Assembly: GCF_032463525.1 (NCBI RefSeq) | Contig: NZ_CP135971.1 | Span: 2,976,001 to 3,040,000, forward strand | Reading direction: 5' to 3' | Source of the DNA: Pseudomonas sp. DTU_2021_1001937_2_SI_NGA_ILE_001 | GTDB lineage: Bacteria; Pseudomonadota; Gammaproteobacteria; Pseudomonadales; Pseudomonadaceae | Length of the DNA: 64,000 bases | In this document: positions 8,672 through 17,104 of the stretch, in pieces | How the letters are laid out: each line of letters begins with the position of its first letter | Position numbering within the stretch: position 1 is the stretch's first letter | Program-made: the position numbers and the translations under genes | Notes under the pieces: model-generated | Told to the model about the DNA's origin: nothing | Seen by the model: only the letters and a program-made list of their open reading frames with translations | The model's database searches: none

Positions 8672-11107
8672 TCAGACCTTGAGTTCCGCAGGCAGTTGCA
8701 CAGGCTCCTTTTCCAGTTCTTCGCGAATTTCCTCGTCGCTGAGCATTTCGGCGATGTCGCGCAGGCGCTGCACCACCCGCGCATTCACGCTGCCTTCAGG
8801 GAACTGGCCGTGCTCGTCCGGATCCCCGGCCGGCTCACCGACCAGCAGGCTCAGCGCCTCATCGGCCTGGCTGACCGCGTAGATGTGGAACTGCCCGGCC
8901 TTGACCGCCTGCAGGACCTTTTCGTCGAGCATCAGGGTCGCCACGTTGGAACGCGGGATGATCGCGCCCTGCTCGCCGGTCAGGCCACGGGCCTCGCACA
9001 GACGGAAGAAGCCCTCGATCTTCTCGTTGACGCCCCCGACCGCTTGTACTTCGCCGAACTGGTTGATCGAGCCGGTGATGGCGAAACACTGCTTCAGTGG
9101 CGTGCGAGAGAGCGCCGAGATCAGCGTACAGACTTCACCCAGCGAGGCGCTGTCGCCGTCGACGTAGCCGTAGGACTGCTCCAGGGCGATGCTCGCCGAG
9201 ATCGCCAGGGGGAACTCCTGGGCATAGCGGCTGCCCAGGTAACCGGTGAGGATCATTACCCCCTTGGAGTGGATCGGCTGGCCGAGGTTGACCTCGCGCT
9301 CGATGTCGACGATGCCGCTGCCGCCCGGGTAGACCGTCGCCGAGATCCGCGCTGGCACACCGAACGCCGAGTCGCCGACTTCCAGCACGGTCAGGCCGTT
9401 GCACTTGCCCACTGCCGCGCCATCGGTATCGATGAGGATGATGCCGGCCAGCATGTCGTCGAGGATTCTTGCCGAAACACGCCCGGTGCGGGTGGCCTTG
9501 GCCTTGAGGGCGCGGTCGATGTGCCCGGCATCGGTGAACTCGTCACCGGCCAGCTGGCGGATGAAGTCCGCTTCGCTGACCAGCTGGAACAGATCGCCGA
9601 TCTTCGCCGACAGCCGTCCCTGGTGCTCGGCGAGGCGTGCACTGTAGGTGGCCAGGCGTGCCACGGCATCGGCGGTCAGCGCCGCCATGCCCTCCTCCGA
9701 GGTACGGGTCTTGAGCAGCTGGGCGAACTGCTCCAGGGTTTCGTCGGCCATGGGGATTTCTTCGTCGAAGTCCACCAGCACGCGGAACATCTCCTGGAAG
9801 TCGGCGTCCAGGTCCTGCAGCGTGTAGTACAGCGAACGCGAGCCGATGATCACCACCTTGACGTTCCACGGGATCACCTGGGGGGTCAGGCTTACGGTCG
9901 CCAGGCGGCCCATCTCGCCCAGCGGCGACTCCATCTTCAGCTTGTGCGATTGCAGGGTGCGCTTGAGCGCGTCCCACACGAAAGGCTCGCTGAGCATCTT
10001 CTCGGCTTCGAGAATCAGGAAGCCGCCGTTGGCGCGGTGCAGCGCACCAGGGCGCAACTGACGGTAATTGGTGTACAGCGCGCCCTGATCGGTGCTGTAT
10101 TCGATACGCCCGAACAGGTTGTCGTAGGTCGGGTGCGGTTCGAAGACCACCGGTGCACCGCTGTCATGCATATGCCCGACCACCAGGCTGGGGCTGTACT
10201 GCTCTTCGAGCAGCTTGCGCGCCTGAGCGTCGCTCTTGGCATCGTCGACCAGCTGTTCGACCAGGGTCTTGAGCAGGTTGACCTGCACGGCCTGCAGGTA
10301 GGCGCACACCGCGGCGGTTTCCGCGTATTTCTCCGACAGCGGCGCGAGCAGCGGCTGCAGGGCCAGGGTGATGGTCTCGTCGTTGAGCTGGCGCAGCTGA
10401 TTGTTCGACTCACGCTTCCACTGCGGCAGGCTCGACAGCTCTTCGTTCAGACGCTCTTCCAGCGCAGCGATGTCGTCGTGGAAACGCTCGCGCTCGGATT
10501 CCGGCAACTGGGCGAATTCCGCTTCATCCAGCGCCTTGCCATCGGCCATGGGCGTAAAGGCGATGTTGGAGCTGTCGCGGTACAGGGCCACGTCCTTTTC
10601 CAGCGCCAGACGCTCGATCACGTCCAGGGCGCGGTCGTAGCGCTGGTTGAAGGCGCGGTCGATGGCGCTCTTCTTCTGCTGGTAGGTCGGGTGCTCGAAG
10701 ACGGCCGGAAAGGTCGCCAGCAGGTTGTCGATCAGGCCGTTGATATCGGCCATGAAGGCCTGCGCGGTGCCAGGCGCCAGTTCCAGGGCGCGGGGTTCGC
10801 GGGGCTCGTCGAAGTTGTTCACATAGACCCAGTCCGAGGGGGTCTGCATGCGCTTGGCCTCGGCCTTGAGGTAGCGCTTGACGAACGAGAAGCGCCCGGT
10901 GCCGGGCTCGCCCATCACGTAGACGTTGTAACCGGGACGCGGCATCGCCACACCGAACTGCAACGCCTCCACGGCACGCTCCTGGCCGAGTACCCCGCGG
11001 AAGGGGTCGAGGTCGTTGGTGGTCGCGAAAGCGAACTGCTCGGCAGAGAATGGTCGGGTCAGCGCTTGTGGCGCCAGACGCAGGCTGGCGGCAACGGAAT
11101 CGGGCAT
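8672..11107 (-). CDS. LonB-like ATP-dependent protease (AAA_32/Lon_C)
   Basis: An 811-residue AAA+ protease unlike classical Lon: it lacks the N-terminal substrate domain. A P-loop variant, GEPGTGRFSF, is at about residue 65, with the usual lysine replaced by arginine. A long helical insertion (~150-310) follows, then the Walker B-like region GGFLILEAEKML and IIGSRSLYYTL. The C-terminal peptidase domain carries the Ser-Lys dyad: serine in DGDSASLGEVC and lysine in VGGVNEKIEGFF. The equivalent P. aeruginosa gene is PA4576 as I recall. The altered P-loop lysine is worth noting for ATP use. It is cytoplasmic, and substrates cannot be inferred. Confidence 0.88.
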   Translation of the reverse strand: MPDSVAASLRLAPQALTRPFSAEQFAFATTNDLDPFRGVLGQERAVEALQFGVAMPRPGYNVYVMGEPGTGRFSFVKRYLKAEAKRMQTPSDWVYVNNFDEPREPRALELAPGTAQAFMADINGLIDNLLATFPAVFEHPTYQQKKSAIDRAFNQRYDRALDVIERLALEKDVALYRDSSNIAFTPMADGKALDEAEFAQLPESERERFHDDIAALEERLNEELSSLPQWKRESNNQLRQLNDETITLALQPLLAPLSEKYAETAAVCAYLQAVQVNLLKTLVEQLVDDAKSDAQARKLLEEQYSPSLVVGHMHDSGAPVVFEPHPTYDNLFGRIEYSTDQGALYTNYRQLRPGALHRANGGFLILEAEKMLSEPFVWDALKRTLQSHKLKMESPLGEMGRLATVSLTPQVIPWNVKVVIIGSRSLYYTLQDLDADFQEMFRVLVDFDEEIPMADETLEQFAQLLKTRTSEEGMAALTADAVARLATYSARLAEHQGRLSAKIGDLFQLVSEADFIRQLAGDEFTDAGHIDRALKAKATRTGRVSARILDDMLAGIILIDTDGAAVGKCNGLTVLEVGDSAFGVPARISATVYPGGSGIVDIEREVNLGQPIHSKGVMILTGYLGSRYAQEFPLAISASIALEQSYGYVDGDSASLGEVCTLISALSRTPLKQCFAITGSINQFGEVQAVGGVNEKIEGFFRLCEARGLTGEQGAIIPRSNVATLMLDEKVLQAVKAGQFHIYAVSQADEALSLLVGEPAGDPDEHGQFPEGSVNARVVQRLRDIAEMLSDEEIREELEKEPVQLPAELKV

Positions 11108-11377
11108 CAGTGTTCCTTACATCAGGCGGGCAGATAGCGGCATTCTGGCGCTCGCCGGACACCACTTGCAAGGCGGTTGCGCAGCCGTGCAGGTACACCG
11201 ACGCGCTGTGGCGAGGGGCTTGGGGCAAACTGTAAGGTTACAAAACGCAATAAATCACGGAACCTGCCCGGACGGCCTAGACTCCAACCTGCGCACATTG
11301 GCCAGCATGGCCTTTTGCAGTAATGCATTGACGCATGACACCTGGCCCCAAGGGTCGATCACAAAGAGAATAAAGCT

Positions 11378-11866
11378 ATGAAACGGATTCTTCTCGGAAC
11401 GCTCTTCGCCGCAGCATCTTTCAACGCCATGGCCCAGGCCCCAGGCGGCCCGGATTGCGGCTGGGGCAACATGCTGTTCGAAGGCCAGCGCGGCACCCCT
11501 GCGCACTTCCTCGCCTCCACCACCAACGGCACCTCCGGTAACGCCACCTTCGGCATGACCAGTGGTACCAACGGCTGCTCCACTGCCGGCGCGCTGACCT
11601 ACGGCGGCAAGTCGTGGATCGCCATGAACGGCATGATGGATGAGCTGAGCAAGGACATGGCCATGGGCCAGGGCGAAGCACTGACCACCTATGCCGTGGT
11701 ATTGGGCGTCGCACCGCAAGACCGCGCGCACTTCGCCGCCGTCACCCACGACAACTTCGGGAAGATCTTCGACAAGGCTGATGTCACTGCCGAGGATGTC
11801 CATACCAACACCCTCAATGTGCTGAAAAACGACCCAACCCTGGCCAAGTACGCTACCCAGGCCTGA
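11378..11866 (+). CDS. DUF3015 family exported protein
   Basis: A 162-residue protein with a signal peptide (MKRILLGTLFAAASFNAMAQ, cleavage after AMAQ). The mature part begins with the DUF3015 signature GPDCGWGNMLFEGQRG, followed by LASTTNGTSGNATFGMTSGT and NGCSTAGAL, with one cysteine in each segment that may pair. The function is unknown and a periplasmic or surface location is expected. It is followed by a GC-rich hairpin and then the DUF4105 gene on the same strand; the two are probably a transcription unit and are also neighbours in P. aeruginosa (PA4578, PA4579 from memory). A weak GAGA precedes the ATG. Confidence 0.85.
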   Translation: MKRILLGTLFAAASFNAMAQAPGGPDCGWGNMLFEGQRGTPAHFLASTTNGTSGNATFGMTSGTNGCSTAGALTYGGKSWIAMNGMMDELSKDMAMGQGEALTTYAVVLGVAPQDRAHFAAVTHDNFGKIFDKADVTAEDVHTNTLNVLKNDPTLAKYATQA

Positions 11867-11873
11867 GTCAGTC

Positions 11874-11896
11874 CCCGCCTCCGCACAGGAGGCGGG
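11874..11896 (+). other. Intercistronic hairpin between DUF3015 and DUF4105 genes
   Basis: CCCGCCTCC and GGAGGCGGG form a perfect nine-base stem with the loop GCACA, eight bases after the DUF3015 stop. Only TT follows, so it is more likely an attenuating or RNA-stabilising structure than a full terminator. Confidence 0.5.
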
Positions 11897-11924
11897 TTCC
11901 CATCCCGCGAAAGTTGCCTCCCGA

Positions 11925-13778
11925 ATGCTCAAACGTCTCGCCTGCCTGACGCTGTTCGTCTGTGCGCCACTGTGCGCAGCCCCCTCTGTGGACGCCCGGC
12001 GTGTGCAGCAACTGGCCGACGACCCGTTCTGGATTTCCCTGGGGCACTATGAAAAGACCCGTCTCGGCGGCTGGCGCAGCTATGTCGACGACCCGAAATT
12101 CTTCCTGGCCGCCGATGGCGCCCAGGACCCGCGCGCAGAACTGAGTGCGACCCTGGCGGCCATCCAGGCTCCGGTGCGCGACGCCGAAACCCATGCGCAG
12201 TGCGTCTATCCGGCGCGCACCCGCTGGCTACGCCAGCAACTGCAACTTACCGACCTGCCCAAGGTGTCGTGCAAGACCTTCGACGAGTGGTTCAAGGACG
12301 TGGCGCCCAACAGTGCCGTGCTGGTGTTCCCGGCCGCCTACCTGAACAGCCCGTCATCGATGTTCGGCCACACCCTGCTGCGCATCGACCCGGCCGGCGC
12401 CGAGGCCGACAACACCACCCTGCTCAGCTATGCGATCAACTTCGGCGCCTACATCGAGGGCTCCGACAACAGCATCCTGTACGCCTGGAAAGGCCTGGCG
12501 GGCGGCTACCCAGGGCTGTTCGCCATGGTGCCCTACCAGGAAAAGCTCGCCGAATACCGCAGCCTGGAAAACCGCGACCTGTGGGAATACCAGCTGAACC
12601 TGAGCCCCGAAGAAACCCAGCGCATGGTTGAGCATGTCTGGGAACTCAAGCAGGTGCGCTTCCGCTACTTCTTCTTCGACGAGAACTGCTCCTACCGCCT
12701 GCTGGAACTGCTGGAAATCGCCCGGCCCGGCCTGAAACTGACCGAACAGTTCGGCCTGACTGCCATCCCCACCGATACGGTCAAGGCGGTCAAGGCTGCC
12801 GGGCTGGTGAAACGCATCGATTACCGCCCCTCGCGGGAGCGCGAACTGCTCGGCCGTGCCGAGCCGCTCGACCATGCAGAACAACACTGGGTGCTGGCCG
12901 TCAGCGCCGACCCGACGCAACTGCAGAGTGCCGAATACCTGCGCCTGCCGGCCGAGCGTCGTGCGCTGATCCAGGACGCCGCCTACCGCCTGGAGCGCTA
13001 CCGGGCCAACGGCCAGGAGCGCGACAGGCAAGCCGCGCAGCGCAGCTTCGAGCTGCTGCGGGCGATCAACCGCAATCCGCCACCGGCACTGGACATCGAG
13101 CGTCCCGGCCTGCCCGAGGAAGGCCACCAGTCGCGCACCTGGCAGCTCGGCCTGGGCAGCCGCGATGACCGTGCGTTCGCCGAGTACGGCCTGCGCATGG
13201 CCTATCACGACCTCAATGACAACGCCTACGGCTTCCCGCTGGGCGCCCAGATCGAGATCCTGCAACTGAAGCTGCGCCAGTACGAAGGCAACGACTGGCA
13301 CCTGCAGCGCCTGGATCTGGCGACCATCCGCTCGCTGACACCGCGCAACGAGCTGCTCAAGCCCTGGTCCTGGCAGGTCTCCGGCGGCCTGGAACGCGTG
13401 CCAGGCAAACATGGCGACCAGACCCTGGTCAGCCACGTCAATGGCGGTGGCGGCGGCACCTGGCAGCTGGCCGATGGCCTGCTGGGCTTTGCCCTGGGCA
13501 CCGCGCGCGTCGAACACAACAATGATTTCAGCGAGTTCGTCGCCCCGGCCGCCGGCTTCAATACCGGCGTACTGTGGCGCAACCCGCTGGGCAACCTGAG
13601 CCTGGAGGCCAAGGGCGATTACTTCACCAATGGCGAAGTGCGCCGCAGCATCAGCCTGAACCAGCAATGGGAACTGACGCGCAACCTGGGCCTGCGCCTG
13701 AGCGCACAACGCGACTTCAGTCATCTGGGCGAAACCCAGAACGAGGTCATGCTGCAAGTCCGCTGGTATCACTACTGA
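11925..13778 (+). CDS. DUF4105 (Lnb N-terminal domain) envelope protein
   Basis: A 617-residue protein with a signal peptide (MLKRLACLTLFVCAPLCAAP). Residues ~100-270 contain the DUF4105 core with NSPSSMFGHTLLRID and FDENCSYRLLELLE; the conserved His and Cys recall NlpC-like cysteine peptidase folds, but this is inference. The last ~220 residues alternate polar and hydrophobic residues (WQLGLGSRDDRAFAEYGLRM) and end in VRWYHY with a terminal aromatic residue, the usual mark of an outer-membrane beta-barrel. The protein may therefore be a periplasmic enzyme-like domain anchored by a barrel. It is linked to the DUF3015 gene upstream. Confidence 0.85.
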   Translation: MLKRLACLTLFVCAPLCAAPSVDARRVQQLADDPFWISLGHYEKTRLGGWRSYVDDPKFFLAADGAQDPRAELSATLAAIQAPVRDAETHAQCVYPARTRWLRQQLQLTDLPKVSCKTFDEWFKDVAPNSAVLVFPAAYLNSPSSMFGHTLLRIDPAGAEADNTTLLSYAINFGAYIEGSDNSILYAWKGLAGGYPGLFAMVPYQEKLAEYRSLENRDLWEYQLNLSPEETQRMVEHVWELKQVRFRYFFFDENCSYRLLELLEIARPGLKLTEQFGLTAIPTDTVKAVKAAGLVKRIDYRPSRERELLGRAEPLDHAEQHWVLAVSADPTQLQSAEYLRLPAERRALIQDAAYRLERYRANGQERDRQAAQRSFELLRAINRNPPPALDIERPGLPEEGHQSRTWQLGLGSRDDRAFAEYGLRMAYHDLNDNAYGFPLGAQIEILQLKLRQYEGNDWHLQRLDLATIRSLTPRNELLKPWSWQVSGGLERVPGKHGDQTLVSHVNGGGGGTWQLADGLLGFALGTARVEHNNDFSEFVAPAAGFNTGVLWRNPLGNLSLEAKGDYFTNGEVRRSISLNQQWELTRNLGLRLSAQRDFSHLGETQNEVMLQVRWYHY

Positions 13779-13856
13779 ACAAATTTCCGACAAGCCGTTC
13801 ACTGGGTCCGGACAGGGTATTGACTAGACTCTGTTCAGACACCAAGGAAATCGATC

Positions 13857-14207
13857 ATGAACATGCGTATCGCGTTGTTGGGCTTGATCGTGGCGCTTGC
13901 AGGATGCCAGTCCACCCATGACCAGTTGCTGGCCGAGGGCTACCCTCCGCCGTTCGCCGATGGCTTCCAGGATGGCTGCGGCAGCGGTCGGCAGGCAGCA
14001 GGATCGATCGGTGGCATCTACCGCAAGGATGTACCGCGGTTCATGAAGGACCGGCTCTATGCCCAGGGTTGGAACGACGGATTCCGCCAGTGCCAGGCCA
14101 TGCAGGACAGCCGGGACCGTGAGAACAACGGCTGGATGAACGACCGCGACCGGCAATGGGAGCAACAGAAGACCCGCGACAAGGCCAGGGCCTTCCGCCC
14201 GGACTGA
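13857..14207 (+). CDS. Small predicted lipoprotein
   Basis: A 116-residue protein with a short lipoprotein signal: hydrophobic residues 5-14 and the lipobox LAGC with the acylated cysteine at position 17. The mature part has GYPPPFADGFQDGCGSGRQA and GWNDGFRQCQAMQDS, two similar (F/W)xDG(F/C) repeats with cysteines, then a highly charged tail (DRDRQWEQQKTRDKARAF). No known function is recognised. AGGAA lies nine bases before the ATG at 13857; a second ATG two codons on is possible. It sits between the DUF4105 gene and the Gre-like gene on the same strand. Confidence 0.75.
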   Translation: MNMRIALLGLIVALAGCQSTHDQLLAEGYPPPFADGFQDGCGSGRQAAGSIGGIYRKDVPRFMKDRLYAQGWNDGFRQCQAMQDSRDRENNGWMNDRDRQWEQQKTRDKARAFRPD

Positions 14208-14313
14208 AGCACCGGACGGTGAGCGCCCTACACGCGGCGGTCGGGCGCTGGCGGCGGTCGGGCAAACTTATCGGGCACGCTCATGCCCAATACTGCCTAC
14301 CGGGAGGACCATC

Positions 14314-14817
14314 ATGAGCCGCGCTTTCGTCAACGAAGACAACAACGCCCAGCAGACCAGCCAGCCCGTGGAGCGGCGGGTCAGCGAACAACCCAATTAC
14401 GTCACTGCACACGGCCTGGTGCTGCTGCAGGGCCAGGTTCGCGAGCTGCAGGCCCGGCACCGTGAGCAATCGGGGCTGGGCGACAAGGCCGACAAGCAAA
14501 GCCTGGTGGATATCGAACGCGATCTGCGCTACTACACCCAGCGCCTGCAGAGTGCCCAGGTCGTGACGCCCGCGCTGTCCACCGACAAAGTGCAGATCGG
14601 CAGCTGGGTCACCTATGCCGATGAAGACGACGTCCATCATCGGGTGCAACTGGTCGGCGAAGACCAGGCCGATGCCGCCCATGGCCTGATCAACTGGGGC
14701 TCGCCGCTGGGACGCGCGTTGCTGGGCGCCCGCCCGGGCGACGAAGTGTTGTGGAAGCGACCGGCGGGCGAGCGGCTGATCGAGGTGCTGGACATCGAGG
14801 CTGACCCTGGCACCTGA
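14314..14817 (+). CDS. GreA/GreB-family transcription factor
   Basis: A 167-residue protein. Residues ~25-85 form a predicted coiled coil (VLLQGQVRELQARHREQSG, then SLVDIERDLRYYTQRLQSAQ). The C-terminal FKBP-like domain carries the Gre signature VQIGSWVTYADEDD, GLINWGSPLGRALLGARPGD and a final GERLIEVLDIE. It should enter the secondary channel of RNA polymerase. The coiled-coil tip is shorter than in GreA but reads GDKADK, keeping two acidic residues three apart as in the GreA catalytic pair, so cleavage activity is possible. GGAGG lies six bases before the ATG. It converges on ettA. Confidence 0.85.
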   Translation: MSRAFVNEDNNAQQTSQPVERRVSEQPNYVTAHGLVLLQGQVRELQARHREQSGLGDKADKQSLVDIERDLRYYTQRLQSAQVVTPALSTDKVQIGSWVTYADEDDVHHRVQLVGEDQADAAHGLINWGSPLGRALLGARPGDEVLWKRPAGERLIEVLDIEADPGT

Positions 14818-14843
14818 TCGACCCGCGCTTTCAGCCAGGCAAG

Positions 14844-14867
14844 AAAATGGGGCCATGAAGGCCCCAT
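14844..14867 (-). terminator. ettA terminator
   Basis: ATGGGGCC and GGCCCCAT form a perfect eight-base stem with a five-base loop; on the reverse strand it is followed by TTTTC. It lies between the convergent Gre-like gene and ettA. Confidence 0.75.
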
Positions 14868-14886
14868 TGGTGTGCAGCGAAACGGC

Positions 14887-16554
14887 TTACTGGGCCAGTT
14901 TCTTGTGCCGTACACGGTGCGGCTGGGTCGCCGCATCGCCCAGGCGCTTCTTGCGGTCGGCTTCGTACTCGGTGTAGTTGCCTTCGAAGAACACGATGTT
15001 GGAATCGTCTTCATAAGCCAGGATGTGCGTCGCCACGCGGTCAAGGAACCAGCGATCGTGGGAAATCACGATGGCGGCGCCCGGGAAGTCCAGCAGGGCC
15101 TCCTCCAGCGAACGCAGGGTTTCCACGTCTAGGTCGTTGGACGGTTCGTCGAGCAGCAGGACGTTGCCGCCCTCCTTGAGGGTCAGCGCCAGGTGCAGAC
15201 GACCCCGCTCACCACCCGACAGGTCCTTGACGAACTTCTGCTGGTCACCGCCCTTGAAGTTGAAGCGGCCGACGTAGGTACGCGACGGAATCTCGTAGGT
15301 CCCGATGCGAATCTGGTCGGAACCGTCGGAGATCTGCTGGAACACGGTCTTGCTGCCATCCAGGTCATCACGGGCCTGGTCGACGCAGGCCAGTTGCACG
15401 GTATCGCCGATCTCGATGGTGCCCGAATCCGGCTGCTCCTTGCCCATGATCATGCGGAACAGGGTCGACTTACCGGCACCGTTACCGCCGATGACACCGA
15501 CGATGGCGCCCTTCGGCATGGCGAACGACAGGTTGTCGATCAGCACGCGGTCGCCGTAGCCCTTGGTGACGTTCTTGAACTCGATGACCTTGTCACCCAG
15601 GCGCGGACCGGCCGGAATGTAGATCTCGTTGGTCTCGCTGCGCTTCTGGAATTCCTGCGACTGCATTTCCTCGAAGCGCGCCAGACGGGCCTTGGACTTC
15701 GACTGGCGGGCCTTGGCGCCTTTGCGCACCCACTCCAGCTCTTCCTTCATGGCCTTCTCGTGAGCGCTCTGCTGCTTGGATTCCTGCTCCAGACGCGCCG
15801 ACTTGGCCTCCAGCCAGCCCGAGTAGTTGCCTTCGTACGGAATACCGGCGCCGCGGTCGAGTTCGAGGATCCAGCCGGCAACGTTGTCGAGGAAGTACCG
15901 GTCGTGGGTGATGGCAACCACGGTGCCCGGGAAGTCGTGGAGGAAACGCTCCAGCCAGGCCACCGAGTCGGCGTCCAGGTGGTTGGTCGGTTCGTCGAGC
16001 AGCAACATGTCCGGGGCGGACAGCAGCAGGCGGCACAGCGCTACGCGGCGCTTCTCGCCGCCGGACAGGTGCTCGACCTTGGCATCCCATGCCGGCAGAC
16101 GCAACGCATCGGCGGCGACTTCCAGCTGGCGCTCCAGGTTATGCCCATCGGCCGCCTGCAGAATGGCTTCCAGCTTGGCCTGCTCGGCAGCCAGCTTGTC
16201 GAAGTCGGCATCCGGCTCGGCATAGGCGGCGTAGACCTCGTCAAGACGTGCCTGGGCATCCTTGATGACGCTGACCGCTTCCTCGACCACTTCACGCACG
16301 GTCTTGTTCGGGTCCAGCTGCGGCTCCTGTGGCAGGTAACCGACATTCAGTTCGGGCATCGGGCGGGCTTCACCGTCGAACTCCTTGTCGACACCGGCCA
16401 TGATCTTCAGCAGGGTGGACTTGCCCGAGCCGTTCAGGCCGAGGACGCCGATCTTGGCGCCAGGGAAGAACGACAGGGAAATGTTCTTCAGGATTTCCCG
16501 CTTCGGCGGCACTACTTTGCTCAGCCGATGCATGGTGTAGACGTATTGAGCCAA
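14887..16554 (-). CDS. ettA: Energy-dependent translational throttle protein EttA
   Basis: A 555-residue ABC-F protein with two ATPase domains and no membrane segments. It binds the ribosomal E site and gates the start of elongation according to the ATP/ADP ratio. The first domain has [28 protein letters not shown] and [11 protein letters not shown]; the second has [25 protein letters not shown] and [11 protein letters not shown]. The linker [17 protein letters not shown] between them is typical. The family N-terminus is [20 protein letters not shown]; the codon there is TTG at 16554, preceded by GAGGT at good spacing, so a TTG start is called although the frame remains open further upstream. 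Confidence 0.95.
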   Translation of the reverse strand: MAQYVYTMHRLSKVVPPKREILKNISLSFFPGAKIGVLGLNGSGKSTLLKIMAGVDKEFDGEARPMPELNVGYLPQEPQLDPNKTVREVVEEAVSVIKDAQARLDEVYAAYAEPDADFDKLAAEQAKLEAILQAADGHNLERQLEVAADALRLPAWDAKVEHLSGGEKRRVALCRLLLSAPDMLLLDEPTNHLDADSVAWLERFLHDFPGTVVAITHDRYFLDNVAGWILELDRGAGIPYEGNYSGWLEAKSARLEQESKQQSAHEKAMKEELEWVRKGAKARQSKSKARLARFEEMQSQEFQKRSETNEIYIPAGPRLGDKVIEFKNVTKGYGDRVLIDNLSFAMPKGAIVGVIGGNGAGKSTLFRMIMGKEQPDSGTIEIGDTVQLACVDQARDDLDGSKTVFQQISDGSDQIRIGTYEIPSRTYVGRFNFKGGDQQKFVKDLSGGERGRLHLALTLKEGGNVLLLDEPSNDLDVETLRSLEEALLDFPGAAIVISHDRWFLDRVATHILAYEDDSNIVFFEGNYTEYEADRKKRLGDAATQPHRVRHKKLAQ

Positions 16555-16582
16555 AACGTGGACCTCGCTCGAAAACGTAGTG

Positions 16583-16607
16583 AAAAGCCCCGCCTGGCAG
16601 GCAGGGC
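16583..16607 (-). terminator. Terminator-like hairpin in the ettA leader
   Basis: On the reverse strand GCCCTGCCT and AGGCGGGGC pair over nine bases (one G-U) around a three-base loop and are followed by TTTTC. It ends 28 bases before the ettA start codon. No minus-strand gene lies upstream within 550 bases, so it may be an attenuator of ettA or the end of a small transcript. Confidence 0.55.
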
Positions 16608-17104
16608 CGTAAAGACTGCATGGGTCAGATTGAGAGCAGCGGACGGGCGCGGGCCGCGCGATCACGGTCGGGGGCACCGGGCTGGCTGCATTGAAAACGA
16701 CACACGAGCACAGGCCAGCTGCGCTCCGGGTGGGCAAGCTTAACCCAACTCGAAGAAGGCTGGCAGGGGGGCGGCGCACCACCCGGCCAACCGGCAAGGC
16801 CGAATGCCAGGCGCTGCCCGCCACAATCCCGTCACCGCGATTGTCGGATGAGCCCTGTGTTTTCACCTATAAGGGAAGTAATGAGTGTGCCAGACTTGCC
16901 GGAACCTGCTGTGCAGCCTTGAATAAAACAGAAATCTGGCGAGCACAGGCAGAACCCTGGACCGCCATGATGGTCGGTAGCAGAACAGGCTCAATAATTG
17001 CTGGCTCTTCGCCACAACTCAGGGCATGCTAACCGCCCCCTGGGCGGCGGGCATACAGTTCGCACCGCATTCGTTGCTTCAGTCCAGTAGTCAGGAACAT
17101 CGAC
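16608..17104. other. Intergenic region between ettA and morA
   Basis: No credible coding sequence was found on either strand. It must hold the divergent promoters of ettA and morA, but no near-consensus -35/-10 pair stands out. A hairpin (CCGCCC and GGGCGG, 17033-17047) lacks a T-tract. Short AT-rich patches occur at about 16858-16880 and 16920-16935. Confidence 0.5.

Noticed and set aside
14314..14817. Loss of the catalytic acidic tip in the Gre-like factor (a Gfh-like inhibitor).
   Set aside because: The shorter coiled-coil tip still reads GDKADK, with two acidic residues at the same spacing as in GreA, so a loss cannot be claimed from the sequence.
16860..16910. Reverse-strand TGGCAC followed by TTACT as a sigma54 promoter for ettA.
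   Set aside because: The -12 GC is replaced by AC and the site lies more than 300 bases from the start codon; one chance match of this quality is expected in the region.
17033..17047. GC hairpin CCGCCC/GGGCGG before morA as a terminator or attenuator.
   Set aside because: No T-tract follows on either strand, and such short GC palindromes are expected in this composition.
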